NCBI GenBank assembly: GCA_902778925.1 | Contig: CACYZN010000001.1 | Span: 1-64,000, forward strand | From: an uncultured Bacteroidota bacterium | Lineage (GTDB): Bacteria; Bacteroidota; Bacteroidia; Bacteroidales; P3 | Length of the DNA: 64,000 nt | Reading direction: 5' to 3' | Shown here: one piece after another, positions 43,704 to 51,560 of the stretch | How positions within the stretch are numbered: position 1 is the first letter of the stretch | How the letters are laid out: every line of letters begins with the position of its first letter | Position numbers and translations under genes: made by a program | Notes under the pieces: model-generated | What the model was told of the DNA's origin: nothing | Databases searched by the model: none | What the model saw: the letters and a program-made list of their open reading frames with translations, nothing else

Positions 43704-43922
43704 ATGAAACACTCAAGAAAAAAAGTACTGACCTTCATACTCACTGCCTTGGTTCTGGCCACCGGAAGTGTGGCTATCGGATGTAGCAGCACCCATCGCG
43801 GCTCGAAAAGCGACGGCGTCATGTACGAACGCAAGCAGAGCAATCGGGGCAACAAAGTGAAATCGAACATCAAGGTACGTGGCAACAACAAGGCCAACGG
43901 CCACACCACCCGCTCCTACTGA
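43704..43922 (+). CDS. Small, highly basic lipoprotein of unknown function
   Basis: The 72-residue product has a lipoprotein signal peptide with Cys27 (SVAIGC). The mature 46 residues are rich in Lys, Arg, Asn and Gly (RGSK, KQSNRGNKVKSN, RGNNKANGH) and have almost no hydrophobic residues, so they are probably unstructured and positively charged. The stop overlaps the manA start by one base (TGATG). I know no family; binding to anionic polymers such as LPS or nucleic acid is speculation. Confidence 0.65.
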   Translation: MKHSRKKVLTFILTALVLATGSVAIGCSSTHRGSKSDGVMYERKQSNRGNKVKSNIKVRGNNKANGHTTRSY

Positions 43923-44971
43923 TGCAGTCCAAGTTGTACCCCCTCAAATTCCTCCCTCTGTACAAGAATGTCATCTGGGGAGGTAATCGCCTGCGCGACT
44001 ACGGCTTCAACTACGACCCCCTACCCAACTGCGGCGAGCTGTGGGTCCTCTCGTCGGTCGAAGGCCATGAGTCGGTTATCGCCAACGGTTTTCTGGCAGA
44101 CAACACCCTCAACGAAGCCATCGAGGTGTATATGGGCGATCTTGTCGGCGAACGTGTTTACAATCGCTACGGCACCGAATTTCCACTGCTACTCAAAGTC
44201 ATCGATGCCGCACAGGACCTCTCTATACAGGTGCATCCCGATGATGAACTAGCACAACGTCGCGGCATGCCCCGTGGCAAAACCGAGATGTGGTACGTCA
44301 TGCAGGCCGACCCTGAGGCTCGCTTGATAAGCGGCTTCAAACACGATACCACTCCCGACGAGTACCTAGCCGCCCTGCACGACGGCCAGTTGCCCACCTT
44401 GTTGCACTCAGAACGCCCCGTGTCGGGTGACGTGTATTTCATCCCTGCCGGACGCGTACACGCCTTGGGTAAAGGCCTTATGGTGGCCGAGATACAGCAA
44501 ACTTCTGACTGCACCTACCGCATCTACGACTACGACCGCGTAGACAAAGATGGCAAGCGCCGTCAACTGCATACTGCCGAAGCTCTCAATGCCATAGACT
44601 TCTCGGCCGTCGACCACGCCAGCACCCGCTACCAAGCACGCCCAAACGAGAGCACCACAGTGGTCCATTGTCCCTATTTCACCACACGCCTCATACCACT
44701 CGACACTCCCATCCGCAAAAACCTCGAGAATGTCGATACGTTTGTGATATATTTTTGTGTAGAAGGACTTGCCGCTGTAAAGAGTATGGAGACTATCGTA
44801 CCCTTGCACGCTGGAGAATGCGCGCTGGTACCCGCCGTGGCCGACCAAGTGGAGTTATTCTGCGAAGGTGCCGCCAAGCTGTTGGAAATCACTATCAACA
44901 CCAGTGACTGGGACGACACCCCTCGCGAAAATAACGACTGGGTAGCCCAGTTTATAGGTGACGCCCGCTAA
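43922..44971 (+). CDS. manA: Mannose-6-phosphate isomerase, class I-like (cupin)
   Basis: The 349-residue zinc enzyme interconverts mannose 6-phosphate and fructose 6-phosphate for GDP-mannose synthesis. The metal ligands are visible: QVHPDD (Gln and His, near residue 101), KTEMWY (Glu) and PAGRVHALG (His). The N-terminal PLKFLPLYKNVIWGG is typical of short Bacteroidota ManA. It converges on the HMA gene with no gap at all. Confidence 0.93.
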   Translation: MQSKLYPLKFLPLYKNVIWGGNRLRDYGFNYDPLPNCGELWVLSSVEGHESVIANGFLADNTLNEAIEVYMGDLVGERVYNRYGTEFPLLLKVIDAAQDLSIQVHPDDELAQRRGMPRGKTEMWYVMQADPEARLISGFKHDTTPDEYLAALHDGQLPTLLHSERPVSGDVYFIPAGRVHALGKGLMVAEIQQTSDCTYRIYDYDRVDKDGKRRQLHTAEALNAIDFSAVDHASTRYQARPNESTTVVHCPYFTTRLIPLDTPIRKNLENVDTFVIYFCVEGLAAVKSMETIVPLHAGECALVPAVADQVELFCEGAAKLLEITINTSDWDDTPRENNDWVAQFIGDAR

Positions 44972-45292
44972 CTATTCCTTCTTCTTGTCCTTGTCAGGCC
45001 GTGCCTGTGGCTTGTCGGAGACGACCTTGGTGTCGTAACCTATCTGCTTCATGGCGGCCTGCAGTTTCTTGACATCGGTCTTGTTGGCGTCGTATGTCAC
45101 GGCGACGGTCTGATTAGGGACACTGGTTTCTATCTTCACCACGCCCTTCTCGAAGCGGAGGTTCTTCTTGATTTTGTTCTCGCAGTTCTCGCAGTGCATC
45201 TGCGGCGTGGGAGTCATCACCAGTACGCGGAGGTCTTTGCCTGCGCCCATTAGCATCAGGGCAGAAAGGATGATTAAAAACAGTTGTTTCAT
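44972..45292 (-). CDS. Exported heavy-metal-associated (HMA) domain protein
   Basis: The 106-residue protein has a signal peptide and an HMA fold with the metal-binding MHCENCENKIKKN motif (CxxC) followed by FEKGVVKIETSVPNQTVAVTYD. A Lys/Asp tail ends it. It probably binds Cu(I) outside the cytoplasm. It is the last gene of a three-gene set with a TonB receptor and a Cys-rich protein. Confidence 0.9.
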   Translation of the reverse strand: MKQLFLIILSALMLMGAGKDLRVLVMTPTPQMHCENCENKIKKNLRFEKGVVKIETSVPNQTVAVTYDANKTDVKKLQAAMKQIGYDTKVVSDKPQARPDKDKKKE

Positions 45293-45306
45293 GATATTCT
45301 ATGTTG

Positions 45307-47289
45307 TTATATTTTCCAGAAGTTCATTCGTATGCCAGCATAAGCCATGATACCGTGTACTGGTCCCCATATGAGTGTAGGGTCGAATGTTGACGACCAC
45401 GGATTGGAGGCATTGACAATGGGGTTGGGCTGGCGGTAGTTGGTCAGATTCTCGCCACCGACATAGAGTGAGAAGTGGCGGAATTCGCGCGTTACCTGCA
45501 GGTTGAGCTGTGGGTAGGCAGGGAACTCTTCGCCGCTGACCAGCGTGCCGTCGGCGTCGAGATAGGCGGGAATGCGGCCGCCACCATTGAACTGCAAGGT
45601 GAGGTCTATCTGCCACAGGGCCAGCATGGGCTTCCAACTGAGGGTGACGAGGCCTTTGTAGCGGCTCTGCAGCGGTTTTTCGAGCAACCGACCATCGTAG
45701 GTGCAGCGCACATAGTTGTAGCGGAAAGCGGCAAGAATGTTGAGGTCTTCAGTGATGTCGTAGGTGGCGTCGACCTGGGCGGTGTGCGAGAAGGAGCGTC
45801 CAACAAGGTCGGCGATGACGATACGCATGGGGTCGCTGTCGTAGTCGACCACGGCCTGGTTGATGAAGTCGGTGTAGTAGTATTCGGCATTGAGAGTCAC
45901 GGTTCGGTCGCCGGCAGGTATGTAGAAAGCCATGCTGAGACCGCTGTTCCAAGCTTCCTCCTGTCGTGTGACACTGTCGACGAGCTGGCGGCCGGAGGTG
46001 AGCAGGTAGTGGTTCTCGGCCAAAGCGTGCGGCGTTCGGTATCCCTTGCCAGAAGAAGCACGGATGGTCATCCAGTCGAAGGGCACCCACTTGATGTGCA
46101 GGCGCGGGGTGAGATAGGTGCGAGCGTAGAGGGTGCTGTGGTCGGCACGCAGGCCCGCCATGGCAGTGAACTTATAAGAAGGCTTGTATGTATACTGCAC
46201 GTAGACGCCCGGTGTGTATTCCAAAGTTGAAAGTTGAAAGTTGAGAGTTGAGAGGGTTTCGTCCACAAGGTCGGTATTGAAGCTGAGGCCAGTGGAGAGA
46301 TTGTGGATGTCGTTGAAGTCGTGCTCGAGCACCAGCTGGGCATTGAGGCTCTGCTGTCGGTCGCCGTAGTTTTTCAGACCAAAAGTCCCATCGAGATTGT
46401 ATAGGCTGCCGGTAGCCAGAAAGGCCAAGTTGGTATTATGCTCACTATTGATAAGGTAGGCATGTTTCATATAGGCATCGATGCGCTGTGCGTCAATAAG
46501 AACTCGATAGGGATTATTGGAGAACGAGAGGAGCTGTCCTCCCTCACGTTCCTCGCCAAGATAACCCATGCCGGCGTGCATGATGTAGCGCCCCTTCTGG
46601 TATTTCCATCTATTCTGCAGATGCAACTGCTGGAGGTTGGGCGAGTCATGCCAACCGTCACCGTCCTCGTCCATGTGCATGAAATCCTTCTCATAATGTG
46701 CCAACACCTCGGTGCTCAGGTGGTGGTTGAAATGGATGTTGCCCATGGCGTTGCCCTCGGCTTTAAGCCGACTATCGGTGTAGAGGTTGAGCAACAATCC
46801 CGGTTCATCGTCGGGTTTTAGATACTCTACGTTGATCTGGCCGGTGATGCTCTGTGGACCGTTCTTGACACTTGACGCTCCTTTGCTTACCGAGATGCTT
46901 TTCATCCAGGCCCCTGGCACATAGCCGAGCGAATAAGGCATGGCGGCACCTAGGGTCACGGGCAGGTTCTCCAACAGCATCTGCACATACTGGCCGCTGA
47001 GACCAAGTAGTTTTATTTGACGTGCACCTACGGCGGCATCGTTGTAGTTTACGTCGACCGAAGGGTTGGTTACAAAACTTTCACCAAGGTTGCAGCAGGC
47101 GGCCCTGAAGAGCTCATCCTGTCCTATTTCTAAACCGTTTTGTGCGCCACCCATACGCGACACACCATCTACCTTGCGCTGCTGGATTGAGACCTCCTCC
47201 AACGTACGGCTACGTGCAGTGTCAGTCTGTGCTCCGACACCTATGGTCACCAGCACAAAGAGACTGGCGACAAAATATCTTTTTATCAT
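45307..47289 (-). CDS. TonB-dependent outer-membrane receptor, copper-type
   Basis: The 660-residue receptor has a signal peptide (1-20), a plug domain (about 25-150) and a 22-strand barrel ending in a Trp-Lys-Ile terminus (MNFWKI). The plug has the paired cysteines in AACCNLGESFVTNPSVDV, a feature I associate with the receptors found beside HMA proteins. The gene starts 61 bases after the Cys-rich gene and ends 14 bases before HMA. No carboxypeptidase-like N-terminal extension is present, unlike SusC. Copper as substrate is inferred from neighbours. Codons near 46225-46254 contain a heptamer repeat. Confidence 0.9.
   Translation of the reverse strand: MIKRYFVASLFVLVTIGVGAQTDTARSRTLEEVSIQQRKVDGVSRMGGAQNGLEIGQDELFRAACCNLGESFVTNPSVDVNYNDAAVGARQIKLLGLSGQYVQMLLENLPVTLGAAMPYSLGYVPGAWMKSISVSKGASSVKNGPQSITGQINVEYLKPDDEPGLLLNLYTDSRLKAEGNAMGNIHFNHHLSTEVLAHYEKDFMHMDEDGDGWHDSPNLQQLHLQNRWKYQKGRYIMHAGMGYLGEEREGGQLLSFSNNPYRVLIDAQRIDAYMKHAYLINSEHNTNLAFLATGSLYNLDGTFGLKNYGDRQQSLNAQLVLEHDFNDIHNLSTGLSFNTDLVDETLSTLNFQLSTLEYTPGVYVQYTYKPSYKFTAMAGLRADHSTLYARTYLTPRLHIKWVPFDWMTIRASSGKGYRTPHALAENHYLLTSGRQLVDSVTRQEEAWNSGLSMAFYIPAGDRTVTLNAEYYYTDFINQAVVDYDSDPMRIVIADLVGRSFSHTAQVDATYDITEDLNILAAFRYNYVRCTYDGRLLEKPLQSRYKGLVTLSWKPMLALWQIDLTLQFNGGGRIPAYLDADGTLVSGEEFPAYPQLNLQVTREFRHFSLYVGGENLTNYRQPNPIVNASNPWSSTFDPTLIWGPVHGIMAYAGIRMNFWKI
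46225..46254. repeat. In-frame heptanucleotide repeat within the TonB receptor gene
   Basis: Four copies of the heptamer AGTTGAA/AGTTGAG plus two bases are arranged head to tail. On the coding strand they are read as LSTLNFQLSTL. The sequence resembles the AACTTTC-type heptamer repeats that occur in Bacteroidales intergenic DNA. Gain or loss of one unit would shift the frame. Confidence 0.85.
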
Positions 47290-47350
47290 GATTGTTCGAT
47301 TATCTAATTACTATAATACATTAACCAATTCACACATTAATGCATTGTAA

Positions 47351-47710
47351 TCAGACTCTCAGTACAGTAACAGTATTCGCCGTGCATCCCGGAGGAGCAG
47401 CGGCATTTGGCGACCCCATATGCCTGATGGCAGGAGTCTGCGATTCATAGTTGTAAGATGAAAAAAGGGAAAACATAAAAGGCTGCAACGGCATATCAAC
47501 ATGTGCTGTCATCGAGGGTACATAATCAGAAAGATGTATTGTCTTCACTGTCATACATCCATTCTCCCCTGGACAACACCCCATGTCGGCCGGTATTGTC
47601 AGCATTACACGCCCTGTGCACGAACACTTCTCCACCGACACTCCCGATGCCCCAAACAGCATTAGTGTCAGCATGATAGTGGATACAAATATGTTCGTTT
47701 TATGTTTCAT
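47351..47710 (-). CDS. Small Cys-rich exported protein, HYC_CC_PP-like
   Basis: The 119-residue protein has a signal peptide (about 1-23) and a cluster of cysteines: EKCSC, MGCCPGENGC and a late PPGC. The CC-centred pattern and Pro-Pro near the end resemble the small HYC_CC_PP family of Bacteroidota, although the His-Tyr-Cys start is altered. It is the first gene of the copper-type set. Metal buffering outside the cytoplasm is likely but inferred. Confidence 0.7.
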   Translation of the reverse strand: MKHKTNIFVSTIMLTLMLFGASGVSVEKCSCTGRVMLTIPADMGCCPGENGCMTVKTIHLSDYVPSMTAHVDMPLQPFMFSLFSSYNYESQTPAIRHMGSPNAAAPPGCTANTVTVLRV

Positions 47711-47718
47711 TTCCTTTG

Positions 47719-47726
47719 CAAAAGTA
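47719..47726 (-). promoter_or_regulatory. TAnnTTTG promoter box of the copper-type operon
   Basis: The minus strand reads TACTTTTG and ends only eight bases before the ATG at 47710, predicting a leader of a few bases at most. Confidence 0.65.
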
Positions 47727-47756
47727 CTAAAAATAATTGATATGCCGAAATTTTCG

Positions 47757-47764
47757 TAATTTTG
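47757..47764 (+). promoter_or_regulatory. TAnnTTTG promoter box of the C69 dipeptidase gene
   Basis: TAATTTTG followed by GCAG lies 19 bp before the ATG at 47784, back to back with the copper-type promoter. Confidence 0.65.
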
Positions 47765-47783
47765 CAGTCAAAATTTGAAAGAA

Positions 47784-49472
47784 ATGAAACGTACAATCCT
47801 CTTGCTGATGCTGACCGTGGCCACCGCCGCACCGGCATGTACCAACCTAATCGTGTCGAAGGGTGCCACCACCGACGGTAGCACGTTCATCACCTATGCC
47901 GCCGACAGCCACACGCGCTACGGCCAACTACGCTACTGTCCCGCTGCCGACCATAAGCCAGGCGAGACTCTGCGGCTCTACAACTACGGCTCACTGAAGT
48001 TCCAGATTGAAATCCCACAACCAGCACATACCTACCAGGTAGTAGGATTCATCAACGAACATCAACTGGCCATTGGAGAAACCACCTGGGGTGGCCGCAA
48101 AGAGATAGAGAAAGGCAGTCCTACCGGCATAGACTACGGTAACCTCATCTACGTAGCCCTGCAACGCGCCAAGACATGCCGCGAAGCAATAGCAGTCATG
48201 CACGAGTTGGTCTCCACCTATGGCTATGCCGACGGCGGCGAGACCTTCTCACTGGCCGACCCCAACGAGGTGTGGATATACGAGATAGCCTCAAAATGCG
48301 ACGAGAAAGGCGCCGTATGGGTGGCACGCCGTGTACCCGATGGCTACATAAGCGGACATGCCAACCAGGCACGCATCACCACCTTCCCGTGGGAAAATGG
48401 AAAACGGGATGAGAAAAGAGGAAAGAGTCTTAGCAGTAAAAACCTGAAGCAGATAGATGACAAGGACGTAGACTGCATATACAGCTACGACGTGGCCGAC
48501 TACGCACGGCGTAAAGGCTGGTACCGTGGCACCGATGCCGACTTCTCATTCGCCGACACCTACAATCCACTGACCTTCTCAGGCCTTCGTGCCTGCGAAG
48601 CTCGCGTTTACTCCATGTTCCGCCGCTGTGCCGACGACATGGAGCGCTACCAGGCCTATGCCATGGGCAATGCCAAAGCCGAACGCCTGCCCCTATGGGT
48701 AAAACCAAACCGCAAACTTGGCGTACAAGACTGCATGACATTGATGCGCGACCACTTCGAAGGCACACCCATGGATATGACACAGGACGTAGGCGCAGGC
48801 CCCTTCCACTGCCCCTACCGCTGGCGTCCCATGGACTTCGAAGTCGACGGCAGAAAATACGTCCACGAACGCGCCATAAGCACACAGCAAACAGGCTTCT
48901 CGTTTGTGGCACAATGCCGTTCCTGGCTACCCTCCAAACTAGGTGGCATAATCTGGTTCGGCGTCGACGACACCTATTCCACCGTCTATTGCCCCGTCTA
49001 CTGTGGTTGCACCCAAGTGCCCGTATGCTTCGAAGAAGGGAACGGCAGCATGAGCCGCTACAGCGAGACAGCCGCTTTCTGGCTCTTCAACCGCGTAAGC
49101 AACTTCTGCTACCTGCGCTACGATGCCATGATTCAAGATGTGATTAAGGTACAGCAGGAGTTGGAGAGTGGCTTCGTCACCGACGAAGAAAAACACTCAC
49201 AGCGCTGGGCCAACGAAGAAAACGAGAACCGGCTGGTAAGTCAATTGAACCTTTTCAGCAACAGCCACGCCGAACGCATGATGCGCCGCTGGCACGAGCT
49301 GGACCAACTGCTACTTATGAAATACATCGACGGCAACATAAAGCATGAAAACAATGGTCGCATCGAGACCACCGAGACCGGCGTGGTACGCTTCCCTCAG
49401 CAGCCACCCTACCCCGCCTGGTTCTACCGCCAGATTGTCGACGACCACGGCGAAGTGATACGCGAGCGGTAG
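47784..49472 (+). CDS. C69-family dipeptidase
   Basis: The 562-residue enzyme is an N-terminal nucleophile hydrolase. A signal peptide ends just before Cys19 in PACTNLIVSKGATTDGS, so cleavage would expose the catalytic cysteine. Other family marks are EHQLAIGETTWGGR and the GYADGGETFSLADPNEVWIYE block. It cleaves dipeptides in the periplasm or outside. An upstream TTG at 47775 would also be in frame, but the ATG is preferred. It ends three bases before a convergent gene. Confidence 0.92.
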   Translation: MKRTILLLMLTVATAAPACTNLIVSKGATTDGSTFITYAADSHTRYGQLRYCPAADHKPGETLRLYNYGSLKFQIEIPQPAHTYQVVGFINEHQLAIGETTWGGRKEIEKGSPTGIDYGNLIYVALQRAKTCREAIAVMHELVSTYGYADGGETFSLADPNEVWIYEIASKCDEKGAVWVARRVPDGYISGHANQARITTFPWENGKRDEKRGKSLSSKNLKQIDDKDVDCIYSYDVADYARRKGWYRGTDADFSFADTYNPLTFSGLRACEARVYSMFRRCADDMERYQAYAMGNAKAERLPLWVKPNRKLGVQDCMTLMRDHFEGTPMDMTQDVGAGPFHCPYRWRPMDFEVDGRKYVHERAISTQQTGFSFVAQCRSWLPSKLGGIIWFGVDDTYSTVYCPVYCGCTQVPVCFEEGNGSMSRYSETAAFWLFNRVSNFCYLRYDAMIQDVIKVQQELESGFVTDEEKHSQRWANEENENRLVSQLNLFSNSHAERMMRRWHELDQLLLMKYIDGNIKHENNGRIETTETGVVRFPQQPPYPAWFYRQIVDDHGEVIRER

Positions 49473-49475
49473 CGG

Positions 49476-49679
49476 TCAAGCCCACTCTTCGAGGTCAGAA
49501 TATCCGTCGTCGAGCCCACGTATAGTGGCTTCGGCGGCGGTTTGTTTCATCTTGTCGCCCAGACCACTCAGTGCGTCGAAAGCCGACATAATCACAGCGC
49601 GCCCTTCGACGGGGGTACGGGCATGGTGACGCACTCCAGTATATTCCAAGTCCAGTATGTCGCTGTAGTCGTCAGTCAT
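49476..49679 (-). CDS. YolD-like small protein paired with a Y-family polymerase
   Basis: The 67-residue acidic protein begins DDYSDILDLEYTG and has the pattern of a short loop, then SAFDALSGLGDKMKQTA, which resembles the SPFAALTGY-type core of YolD-like proteins found beside UmuC-like polymerases. The start overlaps the polymerase stop by four bases (ATGA). A regulatory or accessory role for the polymerase is inferred. Confidence 0.65.
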   Translation of the reverse strand: MTDDYSDILDLEYTGVRHHARTPVEGRAVIMSAFDALSGLGDKMKQTAAEATIRGLDDGYSDLEEWA

Positions 49680-51169
49680 GCTTTGTGTCCTCCTATCTGT
49701 CGGTTACGCTCTCGGGCGGTAGCCCCCTGTTCGAAATTGGTACCACGCAATATGGCGTTCTTACCGTACTTCTTCTTGATGGCCAATGCTGCTTTCTGCA
49801 TACGCAACTCTCTCTCGAGTGTTGCCTGCTCGGCATTTTCGGCGGCGACCTGGGCCTCGTTGTCGACAAACAAAGCCAACTGCTTGCTGGGTTCTTTGTC
49901 CTTGGCTTTATCTCTGCCGACAACCATCGCCGCCACATTGAGACGACGCACAAGCAGGCTTTTATCGACGATACAGTCGTAGATGTCGACGACAGCCTGA
50001 GAGATGAGTCTTGACGACGAAGTATAAGCCTTCAAATTGGCCGTGCCGTGTCCATGCTTAGGTACTGCCCTGCCATAGAAGTCGGTCACCACCTCACCAT
50101 CGTATGTGCCTTCGGTCAAACTTTCGGTATCATAGCCTATCATCAGTACCAGCTGCTTGGTAACAAGGTTTTTGTCCACCAAACTGAGAGCCATATTATA
50201 GGCCATCTCCCGCACAACCACACGAGCCCTCTTTGTGTCGTATGGTTCCTGAAGTACCTGCCCTGAGCTGAGCGAATGATTCTGTGGACGGTAAGATTTT
50301 ACGGCAGCCATAGTTACCGGTTCCCAGCCCCATGCATGGTCAATTATGTACTCGGCGCCAACGCCGAAGAGCCTGTAGAACAAATTTTCATCTGTCAACG
50401 AGCGACGTGCCACATCGCCCATAGTCAGCATACCATTGGCCTCAAGCCTTCGAGCAGTACCTCGTCCGATGCGCCAGAAGTCGGTAAGAGGACGATGATT
50501 CCAAAGCTGTCGGCGGTAGCTCTTTTCGTCAAGCTCGGCAATCCTCACGCCATCCTTGTCAGCCGCCACATGCTTGCCCACGATATCCATGGCCACCTTG
50601 CACAGGTACAAGTTGGTGCCGATACCGGCAGTGGCAGTGATGCCTATATCGCGAAGCACATCACTCACTATTGCCGTGGTCAGCTCACGAGGGGTGAGAT
50701 TATATGTAGCCAGGTAGTTGGTGGCATCTATAAACACCTCGTCTATCGAATAAACGTATATATCGTCGGCCGAGAAGTAGCGCAGATACACGTCATACAC
50801 TCGCGACGAATACTGCATGTAATAGGCCATCCTTGGTGGTGCCACGATATAGTCGAGTTTCAGATTACCGTCGTTTCTCACTTCGGGGTCCATATAAGAA
50901 CAGCCTGTGAACGTGCCTGCTGGCGAGAAGCACAGACGCTCCATATTGATTTCGTTGACCCGTTCCTCCACCTCGAACAGACGCGCACGTCCCGAAATGC
51001 CGTATGCTTTGAGCGAAGGCGATACTGCCAGGCAGATGGTCTTGTTGGTCCGCGTCGGATCGGCCACCACCAGATTGGTCTGCAGGGGGTCAAGACCGCG
51101 CTCCACGCACTCCACCGAGGCGTAGAAAGACTTGAGGTCTATAGCGATATATATTCTGCCACCATCCAT
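49676..51169 (-). CDS. Y-family DNA polymerase (UmuC/DinB-like)
   Basis: The 497-residue translesion polymerase has the acidic active site: Asp11 in AIDLKSFYASVE and Asp143-Glu144 in YSIDEVFIDA. A helix-hairpin-helix region follows, with a little-finger domain after residue 265. The C-terminal end (GKNAILRGTNFEQGATARE...IGGHKA) is characteristic of the group often misnamed DNA methylase in Bacteroidota. There is no umuD-like gene; the partner is the YolD-like gene. No LexA box was recognised. Confidence 0.88.
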   Translation of the reverse strand: MDGGRIYIAIDLKSFYASVECVERGLDPLQTNLVVADPTRTNKTICLAVSPSLKAYGISGRARLFEVEERVNEINMERLCFSPAGTFTGCSYMDPEVRNDGNLKLDYIVAPPRMAYYMQYSSRVYDVYLRYFSADDIYVYSIDEVFIDATNYLATYNLTPRELTTAIVSDVLRDIGITATAGIGTNLYLCKVAMDIVGKHVAADKDGVRIAELDEKSYRRQLWNHRPLTDFWRIGRGTARRLEANGMLTMGDVARRSLTDENLFYRLFGVGAEYIIDHAWGWEPVTMAAVKSYRPQNHSLSSGQVLQEPYDTKRARVVVREMAYNMALSLVDKNLVTKQLVLMIGYDTESLTEGTYDGEVVTDFYGRAVPKHGHGTANLKAYTSSSRLISQAVVDIYDCIVDKSLLVRRLNVAAMVVGRDKAKDKEPSKQLALFVDNEAQVAAENAEQATLERELRMQKAALAIKKKYGKNAILRGTNFEQGATARERNRQIGGHKA

Positions 51170-51179
51170 TTTAATCTTG

Positions 51180-51187
51180 CAAAATTA
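51180..51187 (-). promoter_or_regulatory. TAnnTTTG promoter box of the Y-family polymerase gene
   Basis: The minus strand reads TAATTTTG and GCAAG follows. It ends ten bases before the ATG at 51169, giving a very short leader. Confidence 0.6.
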
Positions 51188-51342
51188 CGAAAAAAAACGA
51201 AACAACATAATAAGAACGAGAAAGGGGGGACAAATTGAATTGCTTGGAGATAAGTCCCGGTATGCATATAACGCCAACAACGGAACAAGTGAAGAACGTG
51301 ATTTTGTTGGTTACTTATCATTAACTTATTACCGACTTTAAG

Positions 51343-51408
51343 CATGCTCGGGGCATGGTCGAGGCATTGTCGGGGCACGCTCTATGCAAGGTCTTGCCAA
51401 GGTCGAAA
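51343..51408. repeat. Element F: degenerate 11-bp unit array
   Basis: Six consecutive 11-bp units run CATGCTCGGGG, CATGGTCGAGG, CATTGTCGGGG, CACGCTCTATG, CAAGGTCTTGC, CAAGGTCGAAA. Unit positions 1-2 (CA) and 6-7 (TC) never change. It sits between the divergent polymerase and U32 genes, about 97 bp upstream of the U32 promoter box. The rest of the 391-bp gap (51188-51342 and 51409-51504) shows nothing I recognise. Confidence 0.7.
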
Positions 51409-51504
51409 AGCGTAGTCTTAAAAGAAATGCAACATGGTCTTATTAGTGAAAAGAATAAAGGAACCTTTCCTACGCTGCCAAGACTCTATATGCTAAAAAA
51501 ATAC

Positions 51505-51512
51505 TATCTTTG
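51505..51512 (+). promoter_or_regulatory. TAnnTTTG promoter box of the U32 gene
   Basis: TATCTTTG followed by GCA lies 48 bp before the ATG at 51561. It excludes the longer in-frame start at 51510, which would fall inside the box. Confidence 0.65.
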
Positions 51513-51560
51513 CAAAACGATACCACGTGGTATCAATACAGTATCAATCACGTTATCAGT

